From Sphingopyxis flava (GTDB lineage Bacteria > Pseudomonadota > Alphaproteobacteria > Sphingomonadales > Sphingomonadaceae), in NCBI RefSeq assembly GCF_900168005.1, contig NZ_FUYP01000002.1, positions 124,001 to 188,000 on the forward strand: 64,000 nucleotides of DNA. The letters run 5' to 3'. Shown here in pieces: positions 1 through 7,820 of the stretch. How positions within the stretch are numbered: the first letter of the stretch is position 1; each line of letters starts with the position of its first letter. The notes beneath the pieces were generated by a model that was not told the origin of the DNA, made no database searches, and was given only the letters and a program-made list of their open reading frames with translations. The translations under genes and the position numbers were made by a program.

Positions 1-1
1 A

Positions 2-739
2 CATGTGAAGGCGGTGGAGGCGCGTTTGCCTGCCTTCTTCAACACGCTGCCCAAGGCGCCGCTGCAGGTGAAGGCGGTCGAAGCATTCAGGGAGGAATCG
101 GCGGGAAAGGCCTTCTATCAATCGCCGTCGCCCGACGGGACGCGGCCGGGCACCTATTATGTCAATCTTTATGACCTTAAGGACATGTCGAAGACCGAGC
201 TCGAGGCGCTGGTCTATCACGAAGGAATCCCGGGTCATCATTTGCAGCGCGCGGTGCAAACCGAACTCGAAGGCCTGCCCCCTTTCCGCCGCTTCGGCAA
301 TTTCACCGCCTATACCGAAGGCTGGGGTCTATATGCCGAGGAATTGGCCAAGGACATGGGCTTCTACACCGATCCCTACAGTGATTTTGGCCGTCTCGGC
401 ATGGAGCTCTGGCGGGCGTGCCGGCTCGTCGTCGACACGGGAATCCACGACAAGCGCTGGAGCCGCGAGCAGGCGATCGCCTATCTGAAGGCCAACACCC
501 CCAATCCTGACGGCGATATCGAGAAAGCGATCGAGCGCTATATCGTTTATCCGGGTCAGGCGACCGCCTATACGATCGGCAAGCTCAAGATCATGGAGCT
601 TCGCACCCGCGCCGAGGCGGCGCTCGGCGATCGCTTCGATATCCGCGTCTTCCACGATGTCGTGCTGCAATCGGGGCCCGTTCCGCTCGACATTTTGGAG
701 CGCCGGGTCAATGGCTGGATTGCTGCCGAAAAGGAATAG
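2..739 (+). CDS. DUF885 family protein, C-terminal part (5' end outside window)
   Basis: The reading frame is open from the first complete codon of the window, so this is the C-terminal roughly 245 residues of a longer protein; full DUF885 proteins are usually about 550-620 aa. The visible part holds the family's HEGIPGHHLQ segment (HExxxGH), which resembles a zinc-metallopeptidase site, followed by an ExWGLYAEEL-type helix (here EGWGLYAEEL) that supplies a further acidic residue. DUF885 members are mostly secreted or periplasmic and are presumed metal-dependent hydrolases; the substrate is unknown. A signal peptide, if any, would lie outside the window. The next gene starts about 95 bp downstream on the same strand. 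Confidence 0.85.
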   Translation, partial: HVKAVEARLPAFFNTLPKAPLQVKAVEAFREESAGKAFYQSPSPDGTRPGTYYVNLYDLKDMSKTELEALVYHEGIPGHHLQRAVQTELEGLPPFRRFGNFTAYTEGWGLYAEELAKDMGFYTDPYSDFGRLGMELWRACRLVVDTGIHDKRWSREQAIAYLKANTPNPDGDIEKAIERYIVYPGQATAYTIGKLKIMELRTRAEAALGDRFDIRVFHDVVLQSGPVPLDILERRVNGWIAAEKE

Positions 740-834
740 CTTTGGATAAATTGCGGCTTGACGCACCGCAACAAAAGGAAAATTATGCGGATCGTAAACA
801 GGCGGCAATAAAGCTGCCGGGGGTCGGTCTCATC

Positions 835-1722
835 ATGTCGGACACTATTTTGCCGCCAGGGGGCGCGAACGGCGATGCGCCGTTTGAACTGCAATATTTT
901 CCGCCGGATCCCGATCTCGCGGACATGGTGTCGAGTTTTTACGTCGCGCGGATCAACATGCCGCGTTTTGACGAGTATGAACGCGCTGATCGGCCGCAAT
1001 TCCGCTTCGTCACCGCGGCGAAGGGCGAATATGTCTTTGCCGATGGCCACTGCTCGCCCGTGTGCCGTGCCAACATCGTCGGTCCGACGAGCGGCCGTGT
1101 GCGCGCGATAAGCCATTGTCCCACGCGGATGTTCGGTTTCGGTCTGCTTCCGGCTGGCTGGGCGGCGCTGATGGGTGACGATGCCGAAAAGCTTACCGAC
1201 CGCGCGATCGACGCGGCCGACCTCTTCGGTGACTGGGTGGATGCTGTCGCTACCGCGCTTGCAAAAGCCGCCGACGTCACCGAGCAGCTGGTTATCGGCA
1301 ATAATTTCGCGCGCGAGGTGCTGCAAAAGCAAGAAGCGGCGCCGATGTGGTTCATTCGCACTGTCGACAAGTGGCTCACCGACGCCGCATCGCCGCAAGT
1401 CGCCGATCTCGTCGGCGCCACGGGCATGTCGATCCGCTCGGTCGAACGCATGACCAAACATTATTACGGTCTGTCGCCGCGGATGCTGGCGCGCAAATAT
1501 CGCGCGGTACGCGCTGCTTCAGCGCTCGCGCGAGGCGAAAATCTCGACACGGCGCAGCTTGGCGACGCGTTTTACGACCAGTCGCATCTGATCCGCGAGA
1601 TCAAGCGCTTTGCGGGTGCGACACCGGGGCAGCTGAGCCGCCCCTCGCGCTATACCGAGGCAACAACCCGCGGCCGCAAGGAACTGGCGGGCAAGGTGAG
1701 CCCGCTCGTGTCGGAAACCTAA
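835..1722 (+). CDS. AraC-family (helix-turn-helix) transcriptional regulator
   Basis: This 295-aa protein has an N-terminal sensor-like region (residues about 1-180) and a C-terminal AraC-type double helix-turn-helix region (about 190-285). The C-terminal half shows the pattern of AraC proteins: a first HTH around VADLVGATGMSIRSVERM, then LGLSPRMLAR-like and GDAFYDQSHLIREIKRFAGA, matching the signature F.dqShl.r.Fk...G.tP. ATG at 835 is preferred because the frame further upstream has no family character and runs back to the DUF885 stop. The ligand is unknown. The stop is followed by an AT-rich TTAACCATTTAA stretch and a strong terminator at 1859-1897. Confidence 0.85.
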   Translation: MSDTILPPGGANGDAPFELQYFPPDPDLADMVSSFYVARINMPRFDEYERADRPQFRFVTAAKGEYVFADGHCSPVCRANIVGPTSGRVRAISHCPTRMFGFGLLPAGWAALMGDDAEKLTDRAIDAADLFGDWVDAVATALAKAADVTEQLVIGNNFAREVLQKQEAAPMWFIRTVDKWLTDAASPQVADLVGATGMSIRSVERMTKHYYGLSPRMLARKYRAVRAASALARGENLDTAQLGDAFYDQSHLIREIKRFAGATPGQLSRPSRYTEATTRGRKELAGKVSPLVSET

Positions 1723-1728
1723 CGCGAA

Positions 1729-1740
1729 TTAACCATTTAA
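1729..1740. promoter_or_regulatory. Possible CtrA-type half-box (TTAACCATTTAA)
   Basis: An AT-rich TTAACCAT word followed by TTAA lies just after the AraC-type gene and about 35 bp before a TACAAT -10 element. TTAACCAT is the usual half-site of the alphaproteobacterial cell-cycle regulator CtrA, whose full box is TTAA-N7-TTAA; the spacing here is only 4, so this is a half-site match at best. An RcdA-family gene (51899-52369) elsewhere in the window suggests the CtrA circuit exists in this organism. Confidence 0.2.
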
Positions 1741-1783
1741 CGCGATCAGGCTGTCTTTTTTGGCGTTTCCGTACAATCGCGAA

Positions 1784-1897
1784 TCGCCGCGCGCGCCTAA
1801 TCGGAAGCTGCGACCCAGAAGAGCTCTTCCTCTTTGCGAGGACTGAGACCTTCATCTTGGCACTCATTTGGCTTCGGCCGGATGGGTGCCTTTTTTT
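1784..1897 (+). ncRNA. Candidate structured small RNA ending in an intrinsic terminator
   Basis: Between the AraC-type gene and the Suf regulator no protein-coding frame is convincing, but the sequence is strongly structured. A TACAAT -10 element lies at 1772-1777. Then follow a palindrome GAAGAGCTCTTC (1818-1829), a hairpin TCCTC-TTTGC-GAGGA (1828-1842) that competes with it, and a 14-bp terminator stem closed by a TTCG tetraloop and followed by seven T. The transcript would be about 110 nt. It could instead be only the 3' untranslated region and terminator of the AraC-type gene. The start point is inferred from the -10 element only. Confidence 0.4.
1859..1897 (+). terminator. Intrinsic terminator with TTCG tetraloop
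   Basis: GGCAC at 1859-1863 pairs with GTGCC at 1886-1890, and the intervening bases pair throughout with three G-T wobbles, giving a 14-bp stem around a TTCG tetraloop, followed by TTTTTTT at 1891-1897. It separates the AraC-type gene (and the possible small RNA) from the Suf operon promoter. Confidence 0.9.
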
Positions 1898-1918
1898 ATC
1901 GGGCAAATGCGGCCTCGG

Positions 1919-1966
1919 TTGCGCGCCGCCGGAGCCTTCCCTATATAAGTGGAGTAAATTGCTCCA
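1919..1966 (+). promoter_or_regulatory. Promoter and operator of the Rrf2-suf operon
   Basis: A TATATA -10 element (1943-1948) with a weak TTGCGC -35 element (1919-1924, 18-bp spacer) is followed directly by a perfect dyad, TGGAG-TAAATTG-CTCCA (1950-1966), that would cover the transcription start. The dyad sits 35 bp before the Rrf2 start codon. Rrf2-type Fe-S regulators (IscR, SUF-type) commonly repress their own operon from such a site, so autoregulation is a reasonable inference. The motif is not the E. coli IscR type 1 consensus. Confidence 0.6.
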
Positions 1967-2001
1967 GTTAAGAATCGTTCGCAAATGCGGACGGAGAAAC
2001 G

Positions 2002-2493
2002 ATGCGCCTGTCGAACCTTGCCGATTATGCCGTGGTGTTGATGAGCGCCGCCGCGCGACAGTGCGGGTCGGTCCCGCTGCACGCGGCCTTGCTCGCCGAG
2101 CAGACCGGGATTCCTGGCCCCACGGCGCAGAAGCTGGTGAGCAGCCTTGCGCGCGCGGGTCTGCTTGTCGCCTCGCGTGGCAGCGGCGGCGGGGTGCGGC
2201 TTGCGCGGCCTGCGGCCGCGATCAACGTCGCGGAGATTATTGAAGCGGTCGAGGGCCCGATTGCGTTGACGGCGTGCTGCGACGACGGTCGTCACGACTG
2301 CGGCTTTGAGGGCAGCTGTCAGGTCCAGCCGCATTTCAGCGTCGTCAACACGGCGGTGCGTGCGGCGCTTGCCGAGATCAGTCTGGCGAGGCTTGCCGTT
2401 GCCCCGGCCAGAGCGGGGCACGCTCGAGAATCCGATCCTGCCTCGGCCCGCACGCCGATAGCGGCTCCGGCCTTCGCCGGGACAATGAGTTAG
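2002..2493 (+). CDS. Rrf2-family Fe-S regulator of the Suf operon, with an abnormal C-terminal tail
   Basis: This 163-aa protein begins [14 protein letters not shown], the typical start of Rrf2 regulators, with a winged helix in residues 1-80 and four cysteines (C92, C93, C100, C106) in the region that ligates the Fe-S cluster in this family. It is first in the suf operon, with 4 bp to sufB, so it is expected to tune Suf expression to cluster demand. The recognisable family sequence ends near residue 132. The last 30 residues (Pro/Ala/Arg-rich) are encoded by two REP-like hairpins at 2400-2420 and 2467-2480, so the native stop codon appears to have been replaced by repeat sequence. The gene symbol sufR is used for an unrelated cyanobacterial protein and is not applied. 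Confidence 0.9.
   Translation: MRLSNLADYAVVLMSAAARQCGSVPLHAALLAEQTGIPGPTAQKLVSSLARAGLLVASRGSGGGVRLARPAAAINVAEIIEAVEGPIALTACCDDGRHDCGFEGSCQVQPHFSVVNTAVRAALAEISLARLAVAPARAGHARESDPASARTPIAAPAFAGTMS
2400..2480. repeat. Pair of REP-like hairpins inside the 3' end of the Rrf2 gene
   Basis: TGCCCCG/CGGGGCA (2400-2420, 7-bp stem) and CCGGC-CTTC-GCCGG (2467-2480) lie about 45 bp apart. The second has the same build as CCCCAGC-TTTC-GCTGGGG in the nrdA-nrdB gap (54712-54729). Paired short hairpins of this type are usual intergenic repeats; here they are translated as the Rrf2 tail. Confidence 0.55.
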
Positions 2494-2497
2494 AGAT

Positions 2498-3985
2498 ATG
2501 ACCGATAACACTGAAACGCCCGTCAAGGACCAAGCCGCGCGCGAGGCTGCCCTGCGCGTTGCTGATTATGAGCATGGCTGGTCCGCCGATATTGAGCAGG
2601 AATTCGCGCCCAAGGGGCTTTCGGAAGATATCGTCCGCTTTATCAGCGCGAAGAAGAACGAGCCCGAATGGATGCTCGACTGGCGGCTCAAGGCCTATCG
2701 CCACTGGCTCACGATGACGCCGCCCGACTGGGCAAAGCTCAACGTCCCGCCGATCGATTATCAGGATGCTTATTATTATGCCGCGCCCAAGGCGAAGCCC
2801 AAGCTGAACAGCCTCGACGAGGTCGATCCCGAAATCCTCGAGGTCTACAAGAAGCTTGGCATCCCGATCGAGGAGCAGAAGGTTCTTGCCGGCGTCGAAG
2901 GCGCGCGCAAGGTTGCGGTCGATGCCGTGTTCGATAGCGTCAGCGTCGCGACGACCTTCCGCGAAGAACTCAAGAAGGCGGGTGTTATTTTCCTGTCGAT
3001 CAGCGAGGCGATCCGCGAACATCCCGACCTCGTCAAAAAGTGGCTCGGCAAGGTCGTGCCGCAGCATGACAATTATTTTTCGGCGTTGAACTGTGCGGTC
3101 TTTTCGGACGGTACTTTCGTCTATGTGCCCAAGGGCGTGCGCTGTCCGATGGAGCTATCGACCTATTTTCGCATCAACGCGGAGAATACGGGGCAATTCG
3201 AGCGCACGCTGATCGTCGCCGACCAGGGCGCGTATGTGAGCTATCTCGAAGGCTGCACCGCGCCGATGCGCGACGAGAACCAGCTCCATGCCGCGGTCGT
3301 CGAGCTCGTCGCGCTGGACGATGCCGAGATCAAATATTCGACCGTCCAGAATTGGTACCCGGGCGACGCCGAGGGCAAGGGCGGTATCTACAATTTCGTG
3401 ACCAAGCGCGCGCTCTGCCAGGGCGCGAGATCCAAGGTTTCGTGGACGCAGGTCGAAACCGGCAGCGCGATCACTTGGAAATACCCCAGCTGTGTGCTGA
3501 ACGGCGACGACAGCGTTGGCGAATTCTACTCGGTCGCGGTCACCAACAATTATCAGCAGGCCGACACCGGGACCAAGATGATCCATAATGGCAAGCGCAC
3601 CCGCTCGACCATTGTCTCGAAGGGCATCAGCGCGGGCAGGTCGAACAACACCTATCGCGGATTGGTGCGTGTCGCGCCCAATGCCGACGGCGTGCGCAAC
3701 TTCACCCAGTGCGACAGCCTTCTGCTCGGCGACCGCTGCGGTGCGCACACCGTGCCCTATATCGAGGTTCGCAATCCCTCCGCGCAGGTCGAGCATGAGG
3801 CGACGACGAGCAAGATCAGCGACGACCAGCTTTTTTACGCGATGCAGCGAGGCCTTTCGCAGGAAGAGGCGGTGGCGCTGATCGTCAACGGCTTCGCCAA
3901 GGAAGTGCTGCAGCAACTGCCCATGGAATTTGCAGTCGAGGCACAGAAGCTGTTGGGAATCAGTCTGGAAGGAAGCGTCGGGTGA
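2498..3985 (+). CDS. sufB: Fe-S cluster assembly scaffold protein SufB
   Basis: The 495-aa product matches full-length SufB. It has the SufB/SufD beta-helix core and the conserved C-terminal block [17 protein letters not shown] followed by [15 protein letters not shown]; the cysteine and glutamate residues of this block assemble the cluster in the family. SufB works with SufC and SufD as the SufBC2D scaffold that builds clusters with sulfur from SufS. It starts 4 bp after the Rrf2 stop and lacks a strong Shine-Dalgarno sequence, so translational coupling to the regulator gene is likely. Its stop overlaps the start of a small unknown ORF by the sequence GTGA. Confidence 0.97.
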   Translation: MTDNTETPVKDQAAREAALRVADYEHGWSADIEQEFAPKGLSEDIVRFISAKKNEPEWMLDWRLKAYRHWLTMTPPDWAKLNVPPIDYQDAYYYAAPKAKPKLNSLDEVDPEILEVYKKLGIPIEEQKVLAGVEGARKVAVDAVFDSVSVATTFREELKKAGVIFLSISEAIREHPDLVKKWLGKVVPQHDNYFSALNCAVFSDGTFVYVPKGVRCPMELSTYFRINAENTGQFERTLIVADQGAYVSYLEGCTAPMRDENQLHAAVVELVALDDAEIKYSTVQNWYPGDAEGKGGIYNFVTKRALCQGARSKVSWTQVETGSAITWKYPSCVLNGDDSVGEFYSVAVTNNYQQADTGTKMIHNGKRTRSTIVSKGISAGRSNNTYRGLVRVAPNADGVRNFTQCDSLLLGDRCGAHTVPYIEVRNPSAQVEHEATTSKISDDQLFYAMQRGLSQEEAVALIVNGFAKEVLQQLPMEFAVEAQKLLGISLEGSVG

Positions 3986-4182
3986 GGTTTCGATCGCTCT
4001 TTCGCAGGCGGCGCCCGATCGCTTCGGGATCGGACCCGGACTTTGTCCTGATCCCCTATAACCCGGTTGGCGGCGCGCACGAATTTGTCCGCGTTCGGCG
4101 AGACGAGACCCTCAAGATCAACGGCAACTCCGTCCAGATCGAGGCCAATGAATACAGGATCGATGGCAATGCTAAGAATTGA
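3982..4182 (+). CDS. Unknown 66-aa protein encoded between sufB and sufC
   Basis: A GTG start overlaps the sufB stop by 4 bp (GTGA) and the stop lies 14 bp inside sufC, so the ORF is tightly coupled on both sides. The product has a basic N-terminus ([12 protein letters not shown]) and then a hydrophilic part ending in a beta-like [20 protein letters not shown] segment. There is no signal peptide, transmembrane segment or cysteine, so it is not a cluster ligand itself. I do not recognise the family. The position suggests a Suf accessory role, or simply a spacer that couples translation of sufB to sufC. Coding status rests on context and on the uninterrupted frame. Confidence 0.6.
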   Translation: MRFRSLFRRRRPIASGSDPDFVLIPYNPVGGAHEFVRVRRDETLKINGNSVQIEANEYRIDGNAKN

Positions 4183-4912
4183 AAATCTCCACGCGACGGT
4201 CGCGGACAAGCCGATCCTGAAAGGGCTCTCACTCACCATCAACGCGGGTGAAATCCACGCGATCATGGGTCCAAATGGCGCGGGCAAGTCGACGCTGTCC
4301 TATGTTCTTGGCGGGCGCCCCGGCTATGACGTCGCCGAAGGGTCGGCGACCTTTGAGGGGCAAGATCTGCTCGAGATGGAGCCGCACGAACGCGCTGCGG
4401 CGGGTCTGTTTCTCGGATTTCAATACCCGGTCGAAATTCCGGGCGTCTCGAACCTTCAGTTCCTGCGCGAAAGCCTCAATGCCCAGCGCAGGGCGCGCGG
4501 GGAGGAGCCGCTGTCGGGCGGCGATTTCCTGAAGGTTGCGCGCGAGAAGGCGGGGCTTTTGAAGCTCGACATGGATATGCTCAAACGTCCCGTGAACGTG
4601 GGCTTTTCGGGCGGCGAAAAGAAGCGCAACGAGATGGTGCAGATGGGCATCCTCGACCCGAAGCTCGCGATCCTCGATGAAACCGACTCAGGTCTCGACA
4701 TCGATGCGCTGCGCATCGTGGGCGACGGGATCAATACGATCATGCGCCGTCCCGACAAGGCGGTGTTGCTGATTACCCATTATCAGCGGCTGCTCGACTA
4801 TGTAGAGCCCGACTATGTCCACGTCCTCGCCGCGGGCCGCATCGTCAAGTCGGGCGGCGCGGACCTCGCGCTCGAACTCGAACGCGAGGGCTATGCGGAG
4901 ATCGCGGCTTGA
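4169..4912 (+). CDS. sufC: Fe-S cluster assembly ATPase SufC
   Basis: This 247-aa protein is an ABC-type ATPase with Walker A GPNGAGKST at residues 34-42, signature FSGGEKKRNE, Walker B LAILDETDSGLD and a switch histidine in LLITHYQRLLDYV, all as in SufC. It drives conformational change of the SufBC2D scaffold in the cytoplasm. ATG at 4169 is chosen over the ATG at 4163 because a CAGGA sequence stands 9 nt before it and the family starts with M-x-x-I-x-N-L. It overlaps the preceding small ORF by 14 bp and sufD by 4 bp. Confidence 0.97.
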   Translation: MLRIENLHATVADKPILKGLSLTINAGEIHAIMGPNGAGKSTLSYVLGGRPGYDVAEGSATFEGQDLLEMEPHERAAAGLFLGFQYPVEIPGVSNLQFLRESLNAQRRARGEEPLSGGDFLKVAREKAGLLKLDMDMLKRPVNVGFSGGEKKRNEMVQMGILDPKLAILDETDSGLDIDALRIVGDGINTIMRRPDKAVLLITHYQRLLDYVEPDYVHVLAAGRIVKSGGADLALELEREGYAEIAA

Positions 4913-5640
4913 CCATTACCGCCCTTCCGTCCCGCCGCGACGAAGCGTGGCGCTATAGCGACATCGAGGCGCTCGCAGCGGCGTGGCCGCTTGCTCCGGC
5001 CGAGACGATCGTTGTCCCCCCAGGCGGCGATTTTCGCCGGGAGATCGTGCAAGATGCGGGCACGATACACCGGATCGAAATGAGCGTTGGCAAAGACGCG
5101 GCCGCGGCGCTTCACATCCTCAACGTCGGCGGCTCTTATGGCCGGATCGAAATCGCCGTGACGCTCTACGAAGGCGCCGATTTTACGCTCGGTGCAGCCC
5201 AGATCGGCGGCGGCAAACAGAATCTCGAGATCGTCACCACCGTCATCCATGCCGAACCCGGCGCGACGTCGCGGCAGACGGTACGCTCGGTGCTCGCCGG
5301 CACCGCCACCGGCACCTATCTTGGGAAGGTCGCGGTGGCGCGCGGTGCGCAGCGGACCGACAGCGAGCAGGATGTGAAAGCGATGCTGCTCGACCGCAGT
5401 GCGACCGCCAACGCGAAGCCCGAGCTCGAAATCTTCGCTGACGACGTCAAGTGCGCGCACGGCTGCGCGATCGGCGAGCTCGATGGCGACGCGCTTTTCT
5501 ATATGCAGTCGCGCGGGATGCCTCCCGCCGCGGCGAAGACGATCTTGCTTCAGGCGTTCGTTGCCGGCGTGTTCGACGGGGCAGCCGAGGAGGCGCACCT
5601 CCAGGATCTGGCGCTCGCAAAACTGGGAGAGCTGGTGTGA
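4909..5640 (+). CDS. sufD: Fe-S cluster assembly protein SufD, short form
   Basis: The 243-aa product aligns with the C-terminal half of SufD and ends with its typical block DDVKCAHGCAIGELD, MQSRGMPPAAAKTILLQAF, where the CxHG segment contains the conserved histidine that helps cluster assembly. Enterobacterial SufD is about 420 aa, so the N-terminal helical domain is nearly absent; short SufD proteins appear usual in this lineage. The start is TTG at 4909, overlapping the sufC stop (TTGA). The next gene, sufS, starts with GTG overlapping the sufD stop. Confidence 0.93.
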   Translation: MTITALPSRRDEAWRYSDIEALAAAWPLAPAETIVVPPGGDFRREIVQDAGTIHRIEMSVGKDAAAALHILNVGGSYGRIEIAVTLYEGADFTLGAAQIGGGKQNLEIVTTVIHAEPGATSRQTVRSVLAGTATGTYLGKVAVARGAQRTDSEQDVKAMLLDRSATANAKPELEIFADDVKCAHGCAIGELDGDALFYMQSRGMPPAAAKTILLQAFVAGVFDGAAEEAHLQDLALAKLGELV

Positions 5641-6818
5641 GCATCAAAGCCGCCGTTCGAACGCTGCCCGATGTTCGCGCCGATTTTCCCGGTCTGACCA
5701 CCGACTGGCATTATCTCGACACCGCGGCGACCGCGCAGAAGCCGCAGGCCGTGATTGACGCGACCGTGAAGGCGATGGGCCGCGACTATGCGACCGTTCA
5801 TCGCGGCGTCTACGCGCGCTCGGCCGACATGACGCTCGCCTATGAGGCGGCCCGCCGGCGGATTGCGGCATTTATCGGCGCACGCGAAGATGATGTCACC
5901 TTCGTGCGCGGGGCGACCGAGGCGATCAATCTGGTGGCCTACAGCCATCCCCGCAAGGGCAGGGTTCTGCTCTCGATGCTCGAACATCACAGCAATATCG
6001 TGCCGTGGCAGCTCGCGGGGTGGCAAGTCGATGTCTGCCCGCTGACTGAGGATGGCAGCATTGACCTTGTCGCTGCCGAAAAGCTCCTCACGCCCGAGCA
6101 TGAGATGGTAGCTTTTGCCCATGTCTCGAACGTGCTGGGCAGTCCTCTCGACGTCGCGCGAGCGGCGGAGCTTGCTCACCGCGTCGGCGCTGAACTGCTG
6201 ATCGATGGGTGTCAGGCCGTGCCGCGATTGCCGGTCGACGTCGGGGCCTTGGACTGCAACTATTATGTGTTTTCGGGGCACAAGCTTTATGGCCCCACCG
6301 GGATCGGGGTGCTTTGGAGCAACAAGCTCGACGCGCTGCCGCCGTGGCAGGGTGGCGGGTCGATGATCGACCGCGTGACCTTCGAGAAGACAAGCTATGC
6401 TCCTGCTCCAACACGTTTCGAGGCCGGAACGCCGGCGATCGTCGAGGCGCTGGGGCTTGCGGCGGCGGTGGAATATATTGCACAGCACGGAATCGAGGCG
6501 ATCCGCGCGCATGAATGCGCGTTGGTGGCTTCGCTGCGCGAGCAGCTTGCGCGCAAGAACAGTATTACCCTGTTTGGCCCGGAGAACAGCGCCGGCATCG
6601 TGAGCTTTGCGATGGCGGGGGTTCACCCACACGACATCGGGACGATCCTGGACGAGAATGGGGTCGCGATCCGCGCCGGACATCATTGCGCGCAGCCGCT
6701 GATGGAGCATCTGGGGGTGCCGGCCACCGCGCGGGCAAGCTTCGGGCTTTACAGCAACCAGGATGATGTGACCGCGCTGATCGAAGGGCTGGCGCGCGTC
6801 GAAAGGATTTTCGGATGA
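5637..6818 (+). CDS. sufS: Cysteine desulfurase SufS
   Basis: This 393-aa PLP enzyme removes sulfur from cysteine to feed the SufBCD scaffold. The PLP lysine is K216 in FSGHKLYGPTG and the persulfide cysteine is C351 in RAGHHCAQPLM, both in the group II (SufS) contexts. H118 of LEHHSNIVPWQ stacks on PLP in the family. GTG at 5637 overlaps the sufD stop; the in-frame sequence further upstream is antiparallel to nothing conserved and lies inside sufD, so it is excluded. No sufE or sufU sulfur-transfer partner is present in the window. Confidence 0.96.
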   Translation: MSIKAAVRTLPDVRADFPGLTTDWHYLDTAATAQKPQAVIDATVKAMGRDYATVHRGVYARSADMTLAYEAARRRIAAFIGAREDDVTFVRGATEAINLVAYSHPRKGRVLLSMLEHHSNIVPWQLAGWQVDVCPLTEDGSIDLVAAEKLLTPEHEMVAFAHVSNVLGSPLDVARAAELAHRVGAELLIDGCQAVPRLPVDVGALDCNYYVFSGHKLYGPTGIGVLWSNKLDALPPWQGGGSMIDRVTFEKTSYAPAPTRFEAGTPAIVEALGLAAAVEYIAQHGIEAIRAHECALVASLREQLARKNSITLFGPENSAGIVSFAMAGVHPHDIGTILDENGVAIRAGHHCAQPLMEHLGVPATARASFGLYSNQDDVTALIEGLARVERIFG

Positions 6819-7285
6819 ACGAGGAACGCATGTATCGGATCGAGGAAGTGGAAAGCGTGCCGCCGCCGCCCAAGGCGCGCGTCGAGGATGCCGAGCCCGC
6901 TGCCGAGAAGCTCGAACGCAAGCGCGATTATCTGGAAGGATTTCTTGCTGCCAAACCCGCCGAGGTTGATCCGCACGGGGTCGGCGGCGATCTGCACCAA
7001 GCCGTGGTGAACGCGCTCAAGGATATCTACGATCCTGAAATCCCGGTGAATATCTATGACCTTGGGCTCATCTATAATGTCGAGATCAACGAGGGCCACG
7101 TCCTGATCACCATGACGCTGACGACGCCCCATTGCCCGGTCGCTGAATCGATGCCGGGCGAGGTTGAGCTTCGCGTTGGCGCGGTACCAGGGGTCGGCGA
7201 TGCCGAGGTTCACCTGGTGTGGGATCCCCCGTGGAGTCCTGCGAACATGAGTGATGAAGCGCGTCTTGAATTGGGGATGCTGTAA
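6815..7285 (+). CDS. sufT: SufT-type Fe-S assembly protein (DUF59/MIP18 family)
   Basis: The 156-aa protein has a variable N-terminal extension of about 60 residues (acidic, Pro-rich) and then a DUF59 domain with ALKDIYDPEIPVNIYDLGLIY and MTLTTPHCPVAESMP, where the Cys of the PHCP motif is the conserved one. DUF59 proteins act late in Fe-S maturation (SufT, MIP18). The ATG overlaps the sufS stop by 4 bp, so it belongs to the same transcript. Confidence 0.92.
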   Translation: MNEERMYRIEEVESVPPPPKARVEDAEPAAEKLERKRDYLEGFLAAKPAEVDPHGVGGDLHQAVVNALKDIYDPEIPVNIYDLGLIYNVEINEGHVLITMTLTTPHCPVAESMPGEVELRVGAVPGVGDAEVHLVWDPPWSPANMSDEARLELGML

Positions 7286-7333
7286 CCGCCCCCCCTGGCA
7301 TGGTTGGGGGTGGGCGCAGCGCCAATCCATCCC

Positions 7334-7376
7334 TATATAAAGCCGAGTGACGGCCCACCTCTCCCGCGCGCGGGAG
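7334..7376 (+). promoter_or_regulatory. Possible sufA promoter and palindrome at the ribosome site
   Basis: A TATATA element (7334-7339) shares the ten bases CCCTATATAA with the Rrf2 promoter region and may give sufA its own start. Downstream, CTCCCGCGCGCGGGAG (7361-7376) is a perfect 16-bp palindrome whose right arm contains the first of two GGAGG sequences before sufA. Folding would hide part of the ribosome site. Whether it acts as a switch is not shown. Confidence 0.35.
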
Positions 7377-7383
7377 GAGGGAG

Positions 7384-7749
7384 ATGATGATTATGACCGA
7401 TACCAAAACCCGCATTCGTCCTGCCGCAGTGACGCTCACCCCCGCTGCCGAGGCAAGGATTGCGAAACTGATGGCGTCCGCGCCCGAGGGCTCGATCGGC
7501 GTCAAGCTGTCGACGCCGCGGCGCGGCTGCTCGGGGCTTGCCTATTCGGTCGATTATGTGACCGAGGCCGACCGGTTCGACGAGAAGATCGAAACGCCGG
7601 GCGGGATATTCTACATCGATGGCGCCTCGGTCCTTTATTTGATCGGCAGCGTCATGGACTGGGTGGAGGATGACTTCTCCGCAGGTTTCGTGTTCGAGAA
7701 CCCCAATGCCAAGGGTGCGTGCGGCTGCGGCGAGAGCTTCACCGTATAG
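7384..7749 (+). CDS. sufA: A-type Fe-S carrier protein SufA (HesB/IscA family)
   Basis: The 121-aa protein keeps all three ligand cysteines of A-type carriers: C49 in RRGCSGLAY and C113/C115 in the C-terminal GACGCGESF. It receives clusters from SufBCD and passes them to apoproteins. ATG at 7384 is used; ATG at 7393 has equally good spacing to the purine-rich GGAGGAGGGAG and gives a 118-aa form. It is separated from sufT by about 100 bp that contain a palindrome and a TATATA element, so it may be partly independent of the main operon. Confidence 0.95.
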   Translation: MMIMTDTKTRIRPAAVTLTPAAEARIAKLMASAPEGSIGVKLSTPRRGCSGLAYSVDYVTEADRFDEKIETPGGIFYIDGASVLYLIGSVMDWVEDDFSAGFVFENPNAKGACGCGESFTV

Positions 7750-7820
7750 GAGAGAAACAGCATCTTCTCCTTTGCCCCCCGGGCTTGCGCAGTCGGGGCC
7801 CTCGCGCCAATGTCGCGCGC

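Noticed and set aside
5451-5636. N-terminal extension of the SufS frame
   Set aside because: It lies within sufD in another frame and is Arg-rich without similarity to SufS; GTG at 5637 coupled to the sufD stop is better.
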